Numbered from the stretch's first letter, positions 1-5,048 are shown. The stretch is 6,392 nucleotides of DNA from Sutterella sp. UBA1442 (GCA_002329575.1 DCTK01000059.1:1-6392); one strand, 5' to 3'. Notes: generated from the letters alone by a model not told the origin. Numbers and translations: made by a program.

Positions 1-401
1 GTGTTGGCGTCTGCAGCACCGATGACATCGCAATGTCGTTATTGGTTACCGTCATCGGACACCAAAAAGAAAAAGGTTGGATCATAACCGATGGAGGTTG
101 GATGGCTTTGTCACGTGACCGAGGCACCGCCAATCAAAAATGTGATCAAGGCTATGGGTTAGTTTGTGATATCAACGGACAATTAATTGATGATCTTTGG
201 GTATGTGGAGCCAATCAGGAGCATGGAATTATTGCAGCCAGAAATAACAAGACTGTTAACATTGAAGAGTTTCCAGTGGGTATGCGTTTAAGAATTTTAC
301 CCAACCATGCTTGTCCAACAGCCGCTCAGCACCCTAGGTATTTTATTGTAGACAATAGCATTGAAGTTATCGATACTTGGTCGAGATTTTATGGTTGGTA
401 A
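1..401 (+). CDS. D-serine dehydratase / D-threonine aldolase-like PLP enzyme, C-terminal part
   Basis: The reading frame is open from the left edge (first full codon at 3), so the gene is cut by the window and only about 132 C-terminal residues are present; the ATG at 33 is internal. The translation matches the C-terminal beta domain of the DSD1/D-threonine aldolase family (alanine racemase-like fold type III enzymes). Visible are the block VGVCSTDDIA, the segment TVIGHQ...IITDGG, and the signature LPNHAC near the end. In this family the His and Cys of that signature (codons 306-308 and 312-314) bind the zinc that assists PLP-dependent dehydration or retro-aldol cleavage of D-beta-hydroxy amino acids. 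Substrate (D-serine, D-threonine or 3-hydroxyaspartate) cannot be told from this fragment. No signal peptide can be judged. It is followed by a strong terminator, so it is the last gene of its unit. Confidence 0.85.
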   Translation, partial: VGVCSTDDIAMSLLVTVIGHQKEKGWIITDGGWMALSRDRGTANQKCDQGYGLVCDINGQLIDDLWVCGANQEHGIIAARNNKTVNIEEFPVGMRLRILPNHACPTAAQHPRYFIVDNSIEVIDTWSRFYGW

Positions 402-435
402 GATAACTGTTTGTTAATACTATAAGGACCAAATT

Positions 436-469
436 TGCGCCGGAGGAAATTCAACCGGCGCATTTTTTT
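436..469 (+). terminator. Rho-independent terminator of the PLP enzyme gene
   Basis: A perfect 8-bp GC-rich stem (TGCGCCGG at 436-443 with CCGGCGCA at 455-462) and an 11-base loop are followed by seven T residues at 463-469. It lies 34 bases after the stop codon at 401. Confidence 0.93.
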
Positions 470-769
470 ATCAACTCAGAAATTTCTTCGAAAATTAACG
501 CAAAAATTTAGACAGTATTTTTTGAAATATTCTTTGTAGATTTATTCTTCTTTTACATTTTAATTTTCGACTCGCCGGTAGCAAGACGAGGATCGATAGA
601 AATTTTCTATACACATATTTTCAATTCCAAATTTAATCTTTTGTAATCGCTTTCTTTAACACCTCAAGATCATCGACACAATCCTCAATCTGGATCAACA
701 TATTGACCTCTTAAAAGGAAAAAATGAATTTTAGATTTATTTTATACGCATTATTTTAATACTTATCAC

Positions 770-790
770 CTGTTTTCACTCATTATATTG
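770..790 (+). repeat. Imperfect 21-base direct repeat, copy 1
   Basis: This copy shares 17 of 21 positions with 903-923. Both begin CTGTTTT and end CATTATATTG, and the last ten bases are identical. Only four positions in the middle differ, and they can be aligned as a one-base slip (TCACTC against TTCACC). Confidence 0.6.
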
Positions 791-859
791 CGTGTTATAC
801 CGTTTTTAAAGTGAATTTTTTTGGGTTAAAAATCCCCTGAGATGAATTTTATGATCCAC

Positions 860-888
860 TTGACAATAAACTTTTTAATCATCATAAT
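860..888 (+). promoter_or_regulatory. Sigma70-type promoter of hipBA
   Basis: A perfect -35 box TTGACA (860-865) lies 17 bases from CATAAT (883-888), a five-of-six match to the -10 box. Transcription would start near 895, about 38 bases before the hipB ATG. The inverted arms TTTTAAT (873-879) and ATTAAAA (896-902) flank the -10 box and could be an autorepressor site, but this DNA is so AT-rich that chance is a fair alternative. Confidence 0.75.
872..884 (+). repeat. 13-base direct repeat framing hipBA, left copy
   Basis: TTTTTAATCATCA occurs here, in the spacer and edge of the -10 box of the hipBA promoter, and again exactly at 2450-2462, just after hipA. The two copies enclose the whole operon. 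Confidence 0.55.
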
Positions 889-902
889 AATGCTAATTAA
901 AA

Positions 903-923
903 CTGTTTTTCACCATTATATTG
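903..923 (+). repeat. Imperfect 21-base direct repeat, copy 2, next to the hipB start
   Basis: Partner of 770-790. This copy ends 9 bases before the hipB ATG, just downstream of the predicted transcription start, where an antitoxin operator could sit. No protein-binding consensus is recognised in it. Confidence 0.6.
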
Positions 924-932
924 AGAATTAAA

Positions 933-1241
933 ATGAGACCGTCAATCGCTGTAGAAGCCTCTCTCAAGGCCCTTGGAGCAAATTTGAAAACAGCTCGACT
1001 AAGACGTCGTTTGCCTCAATCGCAAGTTGCTGAACGTGCCGGAATCTCCCTCAACACCCTAGCGAAAGTTGAAGCCGGTGACCCCGGCGTCGCGATCGGA
1101 AATGTGGCAGCGATCATGCAAGCTATCGGTTTAGGCGCCCCTATGGGCGATATCGCGTCTCCTGCCTCGGATACATCGGGTTTGCGCCTGGAATCTGAAC
1201 GTTTACCCAAACGCGCCCGTGCACCCCGTCGCCTGATCTAA
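933..1241 (+). CDS. hipB: HipB-like XRE-family antitoxin/transcriptional regulator
   Basis: The product has 102 residues. It is a cytoplasmic DNA-binding protein expected to repress its own operon and to bind the HipA partner. Residues about 14-66 form a Cro/C1-type helix-turn-helix domain (LGANLKTARLRRRLPQSQVAERAGISLNTLAKVEAGDPGV, given here as a block spanning 14-53), with the recognition helix around 38-46. The tail ending RLPKRARAPRR is basic and probably flexible, typical of HipB-like partners. The ATG at 933 is preferred: GAGA lies six bases upstream. An in-frame TTG at 921 would add four residues but has no ribosome binding site and lies inside the repeat. Only one base separates the stop from the hipA ATG, so the two are an operon and probably translationally coupled. 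The family is clear; antitoxin activity is inferred from position. Confidence 0.88.
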   Translation: MRPSIAVEASLKALGANLKTARLRRRLPQSQVAERAGISLNTLAKVEAGDPGVAIGNVAAIMQAIGLGAPMGDIASPASDTSGLRLESERLPKRARAPRRLI

Positions 1242-1242
1242 T

Positions 1243-2421
1243 ATGGCACAAACCGTTTTAAAGCTTTACTTTAAAAGCTCTATCAATCCCCTGCCAATTG
1301 GGCAATTGAGCTTTGATGAGCCAGAGCGTGAGGACGCTCCGGCTTATTTCGTGTACGATCCTTTTTGGCTAGCAAACGGTTTCCCTTTAAGTCGTGACGT
1401 ACCGCTTATTCCTAAAGTGTTCAAAACGGGACTCAACCAGCCTGTTTTTGGCTTCATGTATGACTTGATTCCTGGGCTTGGCGCCAAAAAAGCCGCCCGC
1501 TTTATCCATCAAAAAGACTTTACAAACATACAGTTACTGCTACAATCTCAAGAAACACTTCGCATTGGTGCCGTAGGATTTACTGAGCCCTCAGCCGAGC
1601 CTTTACCAAGCCGTACTATTGGTCCGGTGGCCCTAGATTTAGAGCGTTTAATCCTTGGTCACAGCAATATTCACGACATAGATTCTCTCTATAAGGCGCT
1701 TGATGCGCTCCCCGGCGAACGATTTAAGCTGAGCTACAGAACCAATAAAAATTTAAATGTCATTTCAAAATTTAATTCACCCGATCCGCAACGTAATTTA
1801 ACGATCTGGGAAGCTGTCGCTCTGAGCTTGGCAAAACGAATGGGATTAAAAACGGTCTCGGCAGAGCTCACCTCAATGAGAGGCATGGAGACTTTGGTGA
1901 GTTTGAGATTTGATCGAGATCAAAACGGCAAACCGATTCACTGTGCTTCAGCTCGCGCTTTATTGGCGGCTCACGATATGTCAGAACATACATATTTGGA
2001 AGTGGCCGATATTTTGAATTGTGATGGTGCCAAACCTAAAGAAGACCTCTTTGAGCTATGGCAACGAATGGTTTTTAACATGGCGATCGGTAACGTCAAT
2101 GATACGCTCGATAACATTAGCTTTATCCGCCAGGACGATGGTTGGCGCCTCGCTCCGATCTATTCTTTAAAGCCCGAGCCCATCTTAATTAACCGCAGAC
2201 ATCACGCAACGGCAGTCTCCGAGGACTGCGATCGCCCGAGTTTGGATAAAGCCGTAGAAGTCGCCCCATACTTCGGCCTTTCTCGCAAAAAGGCCCAGGC
2301 TGCGGCTGCCGAAATCACTGCGTACTGCGCTGACAATTGGGTAAAAATTGCTCAACAATTCCAAGCCGATCCCTTAGAGATGGATCTAATGCGCAAGGCT
2401 TTTGAACGTATCACAGACTAA
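1243..2421 (+). CDS. hipA: HipA-family protein, predicted pseudokinase
   Basis: The product has 392 residues, normal length for the family. HipA proteins are Ser/Thr kinases; E. coli HipA phosphorylates glutamyl-tRNA synthetase and causes growth arrest. Order seen: N-terminal subdomain (about 1-115), degenerate glycine-rich loop PGERFK (157-162, usually GGARPK), nucleotide-binding lysine in ISKF (K176), acidic partner in WE (E190), hinge-like LRFDR (221-225), then PIHCASARALL (231-241). In the catalytic loop the family usually has GNTDDHLRN; here it is GNVNDTLDN (283-291), so Asn286 replaces the catalytic Asp (E. coli Asp309) and Thr288 the His, while Asn291 is kept. The metal-binding Asp in the usual YDL (E. 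coli Asp332) is Ser308 in IYSL. The gene is otherwise intact. No strong ribosome binding site precedes it, fitting coupling to hipB. Family sure; loss of kinase activity is inference from motif alignment. Confidence 0.9.
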   Translation: MAQTVLKLYFKSSINPLPIGQLSFDEPEREDAPAYFVYDPFWLANGFPLSRDVPLIPKVFKTGLNQPVFGFMYDLIPGLGAKKAARFIHQKDFTNIQLLLQSQETLRIGAVGFTEPSAEPLPSRTIGPVALDLERLILGHSNIHDIDSLYKALDALPGERFKLSYRTNKNLNVISKFNSPDPQRNLTIWEAVALSLAKRMGLKTVSAELTSMRGMETLVSLRFDRDQNGKPIHCASARALLAAHDMSEHTYLEVADILNCDGAKPKEDLFELWQRMVFNMAIGNVNDTLDNISFIRQDDGWRLAPIYSLKPEPILINRRHHATAVSEDCDRPSLDKAVEVAPYFGLSRKKAQAAAAEITAYCADNWVKIAQQFQADPLEMDLMRKAFERITD

Positions 2422-2449
2422 TTTTTTCTAACCTATTGTTTTTAATTAT

Positions 2450-2462
2450 TTTTTAATCATCA
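2450..2462 (+). repeat. 13-base direct repeat framing hipBA, right copy
   Basis: Exact copy of TTTTTAATCATCA at 872-884, 29 bases after the hipA stop. Confidence 0.55.
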
Positions 2463-2556
2463 ACACTTCTGTTCTTCACTGATCGGTTTATCTTCCTGAG
2501 AACAATACCCATTATTTTATAAGCTCTTGTCGACCCTGACCTTTTACCTAAGCACT

Positions 2557-2572
2557 ATTGACATAAGTCAAT
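2557..2572. promoter_or_regulatory. FNR/CRP-superfamily-like palindrome
   Basis: ATTGAC-ATAA-GTCAAT is a perfect inverted repeat with 6-base arms and a 4-base spacer. It has the geometry of FNR-type sites (consensus TTGAT-N4-ATCAA), with C/G in place of the inner T/A, a variant used by several members of the superfamily. Its centre is about 81 bases upstream of the start predicted from the -10 at 2634, a spacing compatible with upstream activation. No regulator gene is in the window. Confidence 0.4.
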
Positions 2573-2579
2573 GATTTCG

Positions 2580-2599
2580 CTTCATTTTATGAAGTTTTT
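2580..2599 (+). terminator. Weak terminator-like hairpin after hipBA
   Basis: CTTCAT (2580-2585) and ATGAAG (2589-2594) form a 6-bp stem with a TTT loop, followed by five T residues at 2595-2599. The stem is short and GC-poor, and no better terminator follows hipA, so it may be the only stop signal for that operon. Confidence 0.3.
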
Positions 2600-2630
2600 G
2601 ACGCCAAGTTACAAACAAACCTCCAAGGGC

Positions 2631-2639
2631 TGATATAAA
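2631..2639 (+). promoter_or_regulatory. Extended -10 element upstream of the C69 gene
   Basis: TGA-TATAAA fits an extended -10 (TGn followed by five of six bases of TATAAT). The -35 region is poor, as is usual for this class. A transcript from about 2646 would have a leader of about 75 bases before the ATG at 2720. Confidence 0.4.
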
Positions 2640-2719
2640 AAGAATCTTTACGGTGAGACAAGGGAGAATTGAAGCCCAAATCGGACTTTTTTTATCAGTC
2701 AATATAAGGAGATATTGCC

Positions 2720-3255
2720 ATGAAAATTCGTTCCTCTCTTGTGGCCTGCGCAGTGGCCGGTGCTTTAGCTGCCGTTTCCATGAGCGCTATGGCGTGTTCA
2801 ACCGTTATTGTCAGTAAAGACGCATCAGCAACGGGCGACATCCTGATCGGTCACAATGAAGATAACGGCGGTCGCATCTTCAATCCTCAATATTATGTGC
2901 CTCCTACCCGCTTGCCAAGCCCGGTAAGGCACAAAGCTTTATGCCGGCCAATGTGGCCACTCGTGAGCAATTTAACGCCCTTGATAGCCGCTTTAGCTAC
3001 CATCCCGAGTTCGCTCAAAACGTCTTTATCAACAACGCCAACGCCGTGGATTACTTGCACGGCGATGGCAAACTTGACATGGTCATGAGTTTTGCTCAAA
3101 AAGACCTTGCCAAGAACATGATGGCCGGTGCCGTCTATGACACCTACCTCTACACACAAGAAGGCCGCGAACGCGTCACGGCATTTGATACCGTGCGCAT
3201 TAAGGGTCAAACCAACAAGAAGTATTCAAGCAAAGAACGCGGTCATGACCGTTAA
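2720..3255 (+). pseudogene. C69-family dipeptidase gene with internal deletion and frame change
   Basis: The start is well marked: AAGGAGA (2706-2712) lies seven bases before the ATG. Residues 1-25 are a Sec signal peptide ending AMA, followed by Cys26 in ACSTVIVSKDASATGD, which in C69 (dipeptidase A-like) enzymes becomes the N-terminal nucleophile after processing. The conserved GHNEDNGGRI follows, and homology runs to about YYVPP (near 2904). From there this frame continues as unrelated residues to a stop at 3088. A second frame takes over at once, with PLAKPGKAQSFMPANVATREQF (2908 onward, residues in two blocks PLAKPGKAQSF and MPANVATREQF), and runs to the TAA at 3253-3255; it resembles the C-terminal part of the same family. 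Family members are several hundred residues long, so most of the catalytic domain (probably more than 1 kb) is missing. A secreted enzyme is not expected from this copy. The C-terminal match is from memory. Confidence 0.8.
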
Positions 3256-3287
3256 TTCTGACGCTTAGACACTTCTTGCTCTAACCC

Positions 3288-3323
3288 AACCGCCGAAGCA
3301 GCATTGTATCGGCGGTTATTTTT
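3288..3323 (+). terminator. Rho-independent terminator of the C69 gene
   Basis: A perfect 9-bp stem, AACCGCCGA (3288-3296) with TCGGCGGTT (3309-3317), has a 12-base loop and is followed by ATTTTT at 3318-3323. Its survival shows that the decayed gene is still set up as a transcription unit. Confidence 0.9.
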
Positions 3324-3398
3324 CCCCCTAAGCACCGAAATGTGGCCTTATATTAGACATATTGGGTAGTTGGTAAGCAATCCCCTAAATTTTTTTCA

Positions 3399-3404
3399 TA
3401 TAAT
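3399..3404 (+). promoter_or_regulatory. -10 box of the response regulator gene
   Basis: A perfect TATAAT lies 31 bases before the start codon, but no good -35 box stands 16-18 bases upstream (3376-3381 reads AGCAAT). This suggests a promoter that depends on an activator. Transcription would start near 3411. Confidence 0.5.
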
Positions 3405-3435
3405 TGTGAGATGGACTTAAACAAGGAATACTCCT

Positions 3436-4068
3436 ATGCAAAACAACACCCCCCTTGTGCGTATCGTCGATGATGATGAAGGTATCCGTAATTCCATGGC
3501 CTTTTTGCTCGAGGGCGAAGGCTGGGAAGTGAAGACCTACCGTGACGGTTCGCAATTTTTAGCCAGCAACGATTTCTCCCGTCCGGGTTGCATCATTTTG
3601 GACGTGCGTATGCCCAACATGAGTGGTTTGGGTCTGCAAACGCACTTAAATGAAATGGGCGTGGATTTGCCGATTATTTTCGTCAGCGGTCACGGCGATA
3701 TCGACATGGCCGTTCATACGATGAAAAACGGTGCGGTGGAATTCTTGCAAAAGCCCGTTCGTGAAGAACGCCTCTTTAAGGTCGTCGATGACGTGATCAC
3801 GGAATACATGAACCGTCAAGAACAAATGGCCGACGTGATTGAATTTAAGAATAAGCTCAAGAATCTGACGACTCGTGAACGCGAAGTGGTCAACTTGATC
3901 AGCTTAGGCAAGTCAAACAAGGAAGTGGCTGAACAACTCGGCATTTCTGAAAAAACGGCTCAAGTGCACCGCGGTGCTGCTTACCGTAAGTTGGAAATCC
4001 ATAATGCAACGGAAATCGCCCGCTTATTGATGCGTGCGAAGGAAGATCCGGAGCTCAACGCGAAATAA
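3436..4068 (+). CDS. FixJ/TtrR-like two-component response regulator
   Basis: The product has 210 residues, standard for the FixJ/NarL class: an N-terminal receiver and a C-terminal LuxR-type DNA-binding domain. It is cytoplasmic and expected to switch transcription after phosphorylation by a sensor histidine kinase. In the receiver (about 5-122) the acidic pocket is DDD (12-14), the phospho-acceptor is Asp56 in ILDVRMP, the switch Ser is Ser85 in FVSGHGD, and the conserved Lys is Lys106 in LQKPV, so all key residues are present. The output domain (about 140-202) starts LTTREREVVNLI and has the helix-turn-helix NKEVAEQLGISEKTAQVHR. The overall pattern (GHGDIDMAVHTMKNGAVEFLQKPV) resembles FixJ, TtrR and NodW; the signal cannot be told. 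AAGGA lies eight bases before the ATG. No kinase gene is adjacent, and terminators lie on both sides, so it is an orphan, single-gene unit here. Confidence 0.92.
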   Translation: MQNNTPLVRIVDDDEGIRNSMAFLLEGEGWEVKTYRDGSQFLASNDFSRPGCIILDVRMPNMSGLGLQTHLNEMGVDLPIIFVSGHGDIDMAVHTMKNGAVEFLQKPVREERLFKVVDDVITEYMNRQEQMADVIEFKNKLKNLTTREREVVNLISLGKSNKEVAEQLGISEKTAQVHRGAAYRKLEIHNATEIARLLMRAKEDPELNAK

Positions 4069-4092
4069 CGCCAAATAATCCTTTGGGAACCG

Positions 4093-4118
4093 GGCCGACT
4101 TTTGAAGTCGGCCTTTTT
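4093..4118 (+). terminator. Rho-independent terminator of the response regulator gene
   Basis: A perfect 9-bp stem, GGCCGACTT (4093-4101) with AAGTCGGCC (4105-4113), has a TTG loop and is followed by five T residues. It lies 24 bases after the stop codon and tail-to-tail with the minus-strand terminator at 4126-4161. Confidence 0.95.
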
Positions 4119-4125
4119 GTTGCCT

Positions 4126-4161
4126 AAAAAATGCCCACTGCAGAGTGTTTCCGCAGTGGGC
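4126..4161 (-). terminator. Rho-independent terminator of the structured RNA (minus strand)
   Basis: A perfect 9-bp stem, GCCCACTGC (4133-4141 on plus) with GCAGTGGGC (4153-4161), has an 11-base loop. On the minus strand it is followed by six T residues (plus 4126-4131 are A). There is no T run on the plus-strand side, so it acts on minus-strand transcription. Confidence 0.88.
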
Positions 4162-4410
4162 GAAAAATTGGAAAGGCTGCTAGGCATTGCACCCGCAGTT
4201 TCCGAGGATGTCGTCAAGCTCCCTATATTCTTGACAACACCCGCCAAGTAGAACAGATACATCACTGTATCCCCCTCTTCCTACCTGGTCGAGCGTCCGT
4301 AAGCGATAAACCGAACGCTCTATGGACAAAGTCGCTACAGTACTGCTACTTCCGTCCATGTTTATATTGTCATCCCAATTTTGTCGCTTGGACATCAGGG
4401 CTTTCCTCTA
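4126..4410 (-). ncRNA. Unrecognised structured RNA: array of adjacent hairpins with a terminator
   Basis: Read on the minus strand, nearly every base from 4359 to 4133 falls in consecutive stem-loops separated by 1-2 bases (8 before the terminator). P1 (4359-4322): ATGGAC with GTCCAT, continued by AAGT-a-GC with GC-g-ACTT. P2 (4320-4291): 9 bp, GAGCGTTCG with CGGACGCTC. P3 (4288-4244): 10 bp, CCAGGTAGGA with TTCTACTTGG, then an internal loop and a 6-bp GATACA/TGTATC stem capped by GTGA, a GNRA tetraloop. P4 (4242-4206): 13 bp, GGGTGTTGTCAAG with CTTGACGACATCC. P5 (4203-4170): GGAAACTGC with GCAG-cc-TTTCC. All five G-U pairs seen in P2, P3 and P4 are G-U only on the minus strand and A-C mismatches on the plus strand, which fixes the orientation. 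The start near 4407-4410 is inferred from a weak promoter. It matches no RNA I can name (not tmRNA, SRP, RNase P or an obvious 6S RNA). A 71-codon ORF overlaps it (4395 to 4180). Confidence 0.62.
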
Positions 4411-4413
4411 GGG

Positions 4414-4441
4414 ACTAAGATCAATTACTGAGTCAAGTCAA
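4414..4441 (-). promoter_or_regulatory. Possible promoter of the structured RNA
   Basis: On the minus strand TTGACT (4441 to 4436, five of six) lies 16 bases from CTTAGT (4419 to 4414), a weak -10 box. A second TTGACT overlaps at 4436 to 4431 without a usable -10. A terminator separates this site from the lipoprotein gene upstream, so an independent promoter is needed. Confidence 0.3.
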
Positions 4442-4453
4442 ATTGGTGGGTCG

Positions 4454-4476
4454 AAAAATCGACTATTTGTCGATTT
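4454..4476 (-). terminator. Terminator of the lipoprotein gene (minus strand)
   Basis: On the minus strand AAATCGAC and GTCGATTT form an 8-bp stem with an AAATA loop, followed by T residues (run of five at 4458 to 4454). The left arm overlaps the stop codon at 4475-4477. The stem is only moderately GC-rich, so leakage into the RNA gene downstream is possible. Confidence 0.65.
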
Positions 4477-4930
4477 AACGCCAAGGGATTTCTTCAGGGA
4501 AAAGTCGATCGACAAGCTCACGTATTTCAACGGAGGCATCGTCAACTTTATCGAAAAGCGTGGGTGAGGCACTGCGTTCGTCCCACTGTACGGTGTAAAT
4601 GTTGTTGTGACGCGAGACTTCTGTGAGCTCAAGCTTGGCATAACGCAGTGAAGAGTGACTCCAGGAGGAACCGTAAACGGCTTCATAGCGCAAAGTTTGA
4701 GGGCAGGTGTTTAAGCCCTTTTGATTGTGCATGATGCGCACGACATTAAACCCTTTGTCGATTAATGCACGACGAACCGCCAGGAAAAATTCCGGTCTGA
4801 CATTAGGGTTATCTTCCAGACAAATGGTCTGACCGGAGCGTTTTCCAAAAGAAAACGTTGAGGGCGTGTCTGCACAACCGGCCAGAACGGCGGATGCGAG
4901 CATCAATGTCAACAAAAGTCCTTTGCGCAT
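4475..4930 (-). CDS. Small lipoprotein, Sbal_3080-like family
   Basis: The product has 151 residues. A signal peptide MRKGLLLTLMLASAVLAGC ends in a clear lipobox (VLAGC), so Cys19 is expected to be lipidated by Lgt and the protein exported to the periplasmic face of a membrane. The next residues are Ala-Asp; Asp at +2 is at position 21 (+3 counting the Cys as +1), so inner-membrane retention cannot be argued. The mature part has two cysteines, Cys37 (TICLEDNP) and Cys76 (NTCPQTL), spaced as a possible disulfide, and ends in EIRELVDRLFPE. The order of an I-C-hydrophilic-NP..R segment, a C-P segment, a strand-rich middle and a C-terminal RELVD-LFP helix resembles the Sbal_3080 family lipoproteins, whose role is unknown. 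The ATG is at 4930; no good ribosome binding site precedes it (AGGT is 15 or more bases away). It diverges from the gene at 5084. Confidence 0.82.
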   Translation of the reverse strand: MRKGLLLTLMLASAVLAGCADTPSTFSFGKRSGQTICLEDNPNVRPEFFLAVRRALIDKGFNVVRIMHNQKGLNTCPQTLRYEAVYGSSWSHSSLRYAKLELTEVSRHNNIYTVQWDERSASPTLFDKVDDASVEIRELVDRLFPEEIPWR

Positions 4931-4954
4931 AATCTGAATGAGTGTGACCTATAA

Positions 4955-4983
4955 ACTAAACTCAACAAAACCGATTGTATCAA
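4955..4983 (-). promoter_or_regulatory. Promoter of the lipoprotein gene
   Basis: On the minus strand TTGATA (4983 to 4978, five of six) lies 17 bases from TTTAGT (4960 to 4955, four of six). Transcription would start near 4948, giving a leader of about 18 bases. Confidence 0.5.
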
Positions 4984-5015
4984 GCTCAAGGCCGCTTGCC
5001 TATTGAAAAATCTAA

Positions 5016-5048
5016 GATAATGTTGATTTAATCAAACGTTCATACAAT
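5016..5048 (+). promoter_or_regulatory. Promoter region of the membrane protein gene with a small palindrome
   Basis: Two -10 candidates, GATAAT (5016-5021) and TACAAT (5043-5048), are each five of six matches, but neither has a convincing -35 box at 16-18 bases. Between them TTGATT-T-AATCAA (5023-5035) is a perfect palindrome that could be an operator. Its half-sites look FNR-like, but the TTGAT/ATCAA spacing is three instead of four. Confidence 0.35.

Larger units (their letters stand above)
470..932. other. AT-rich intergenic region, no convincing gene
   Basis: About 460 bases, strongly AT-rich compared with its neighbours, without an ORF that looks coding. The only GC-richer island is around 570-592. 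On the minus strand a 22-codon ORF (701 down to 633) has an AGAGGT ribosome-binding-like sequence but no other support. The right half carries an imperfect duplicated 21-base motif, a duplicated ATGAATTTTA (724-733 and 842-851) and the hipBA promoter. Low GC next to a toxin-antitoxin-type pair suggests acquired DNA; that is inference. Confidence 0.6.

Noticed and set aside
633..701. Minus-strand 22-codon ORF with AGAGGT before its ATG, in the AT-rich gap
   Set aside because: Very short, no promoter or terminator tied to it and no family recognised; one ribosome-binding-like sequence is not enough to call a gene.
2470..2504. TGTTCT...AGAACA inverted repeat after hipA as a terminator
   Set aside because: The loop is over 20 bases and no T run follows, so it does not fit a Rho-independent terminator.
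2893..3210. Minus-strand ORF of 105 codons across the C69 remnant
   Set aside because: It is antisense to a recognisable family sequence and has no start signals of its own.
3981..4265. Minus-strand ORF running from the structured RNA into the response regulator gene
   Set aside because: It crosses two terminators and overlaps the conserved DNA-binding domain of the regulator on the other strand.
4381..4410. Resemblance of the minus strand (CCTAGAGGAA, GAGGAAAG) to conserved parts of RNase P RNA
   Set aside because: The rest of the RNase P core, including the CCGGCUUA-type 3' motif and the P4 pairing, is absent, and the elements are at the wrong end of the transcript.
4131..4418. Plus-strand ORF of 95 codons opposite the structured RNA
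   Set aside because: No ribosome binding site, it starts inside a terminator hairpin and the composition is not protein-like; it is a shadow of the structured minus strand.
5023..5035. TTGAT-TTA-ATCAA as an FNR site
   Set aside because: The spacer is three bases, while FNR sites need four; kept only as a possible unrelated palindrome.
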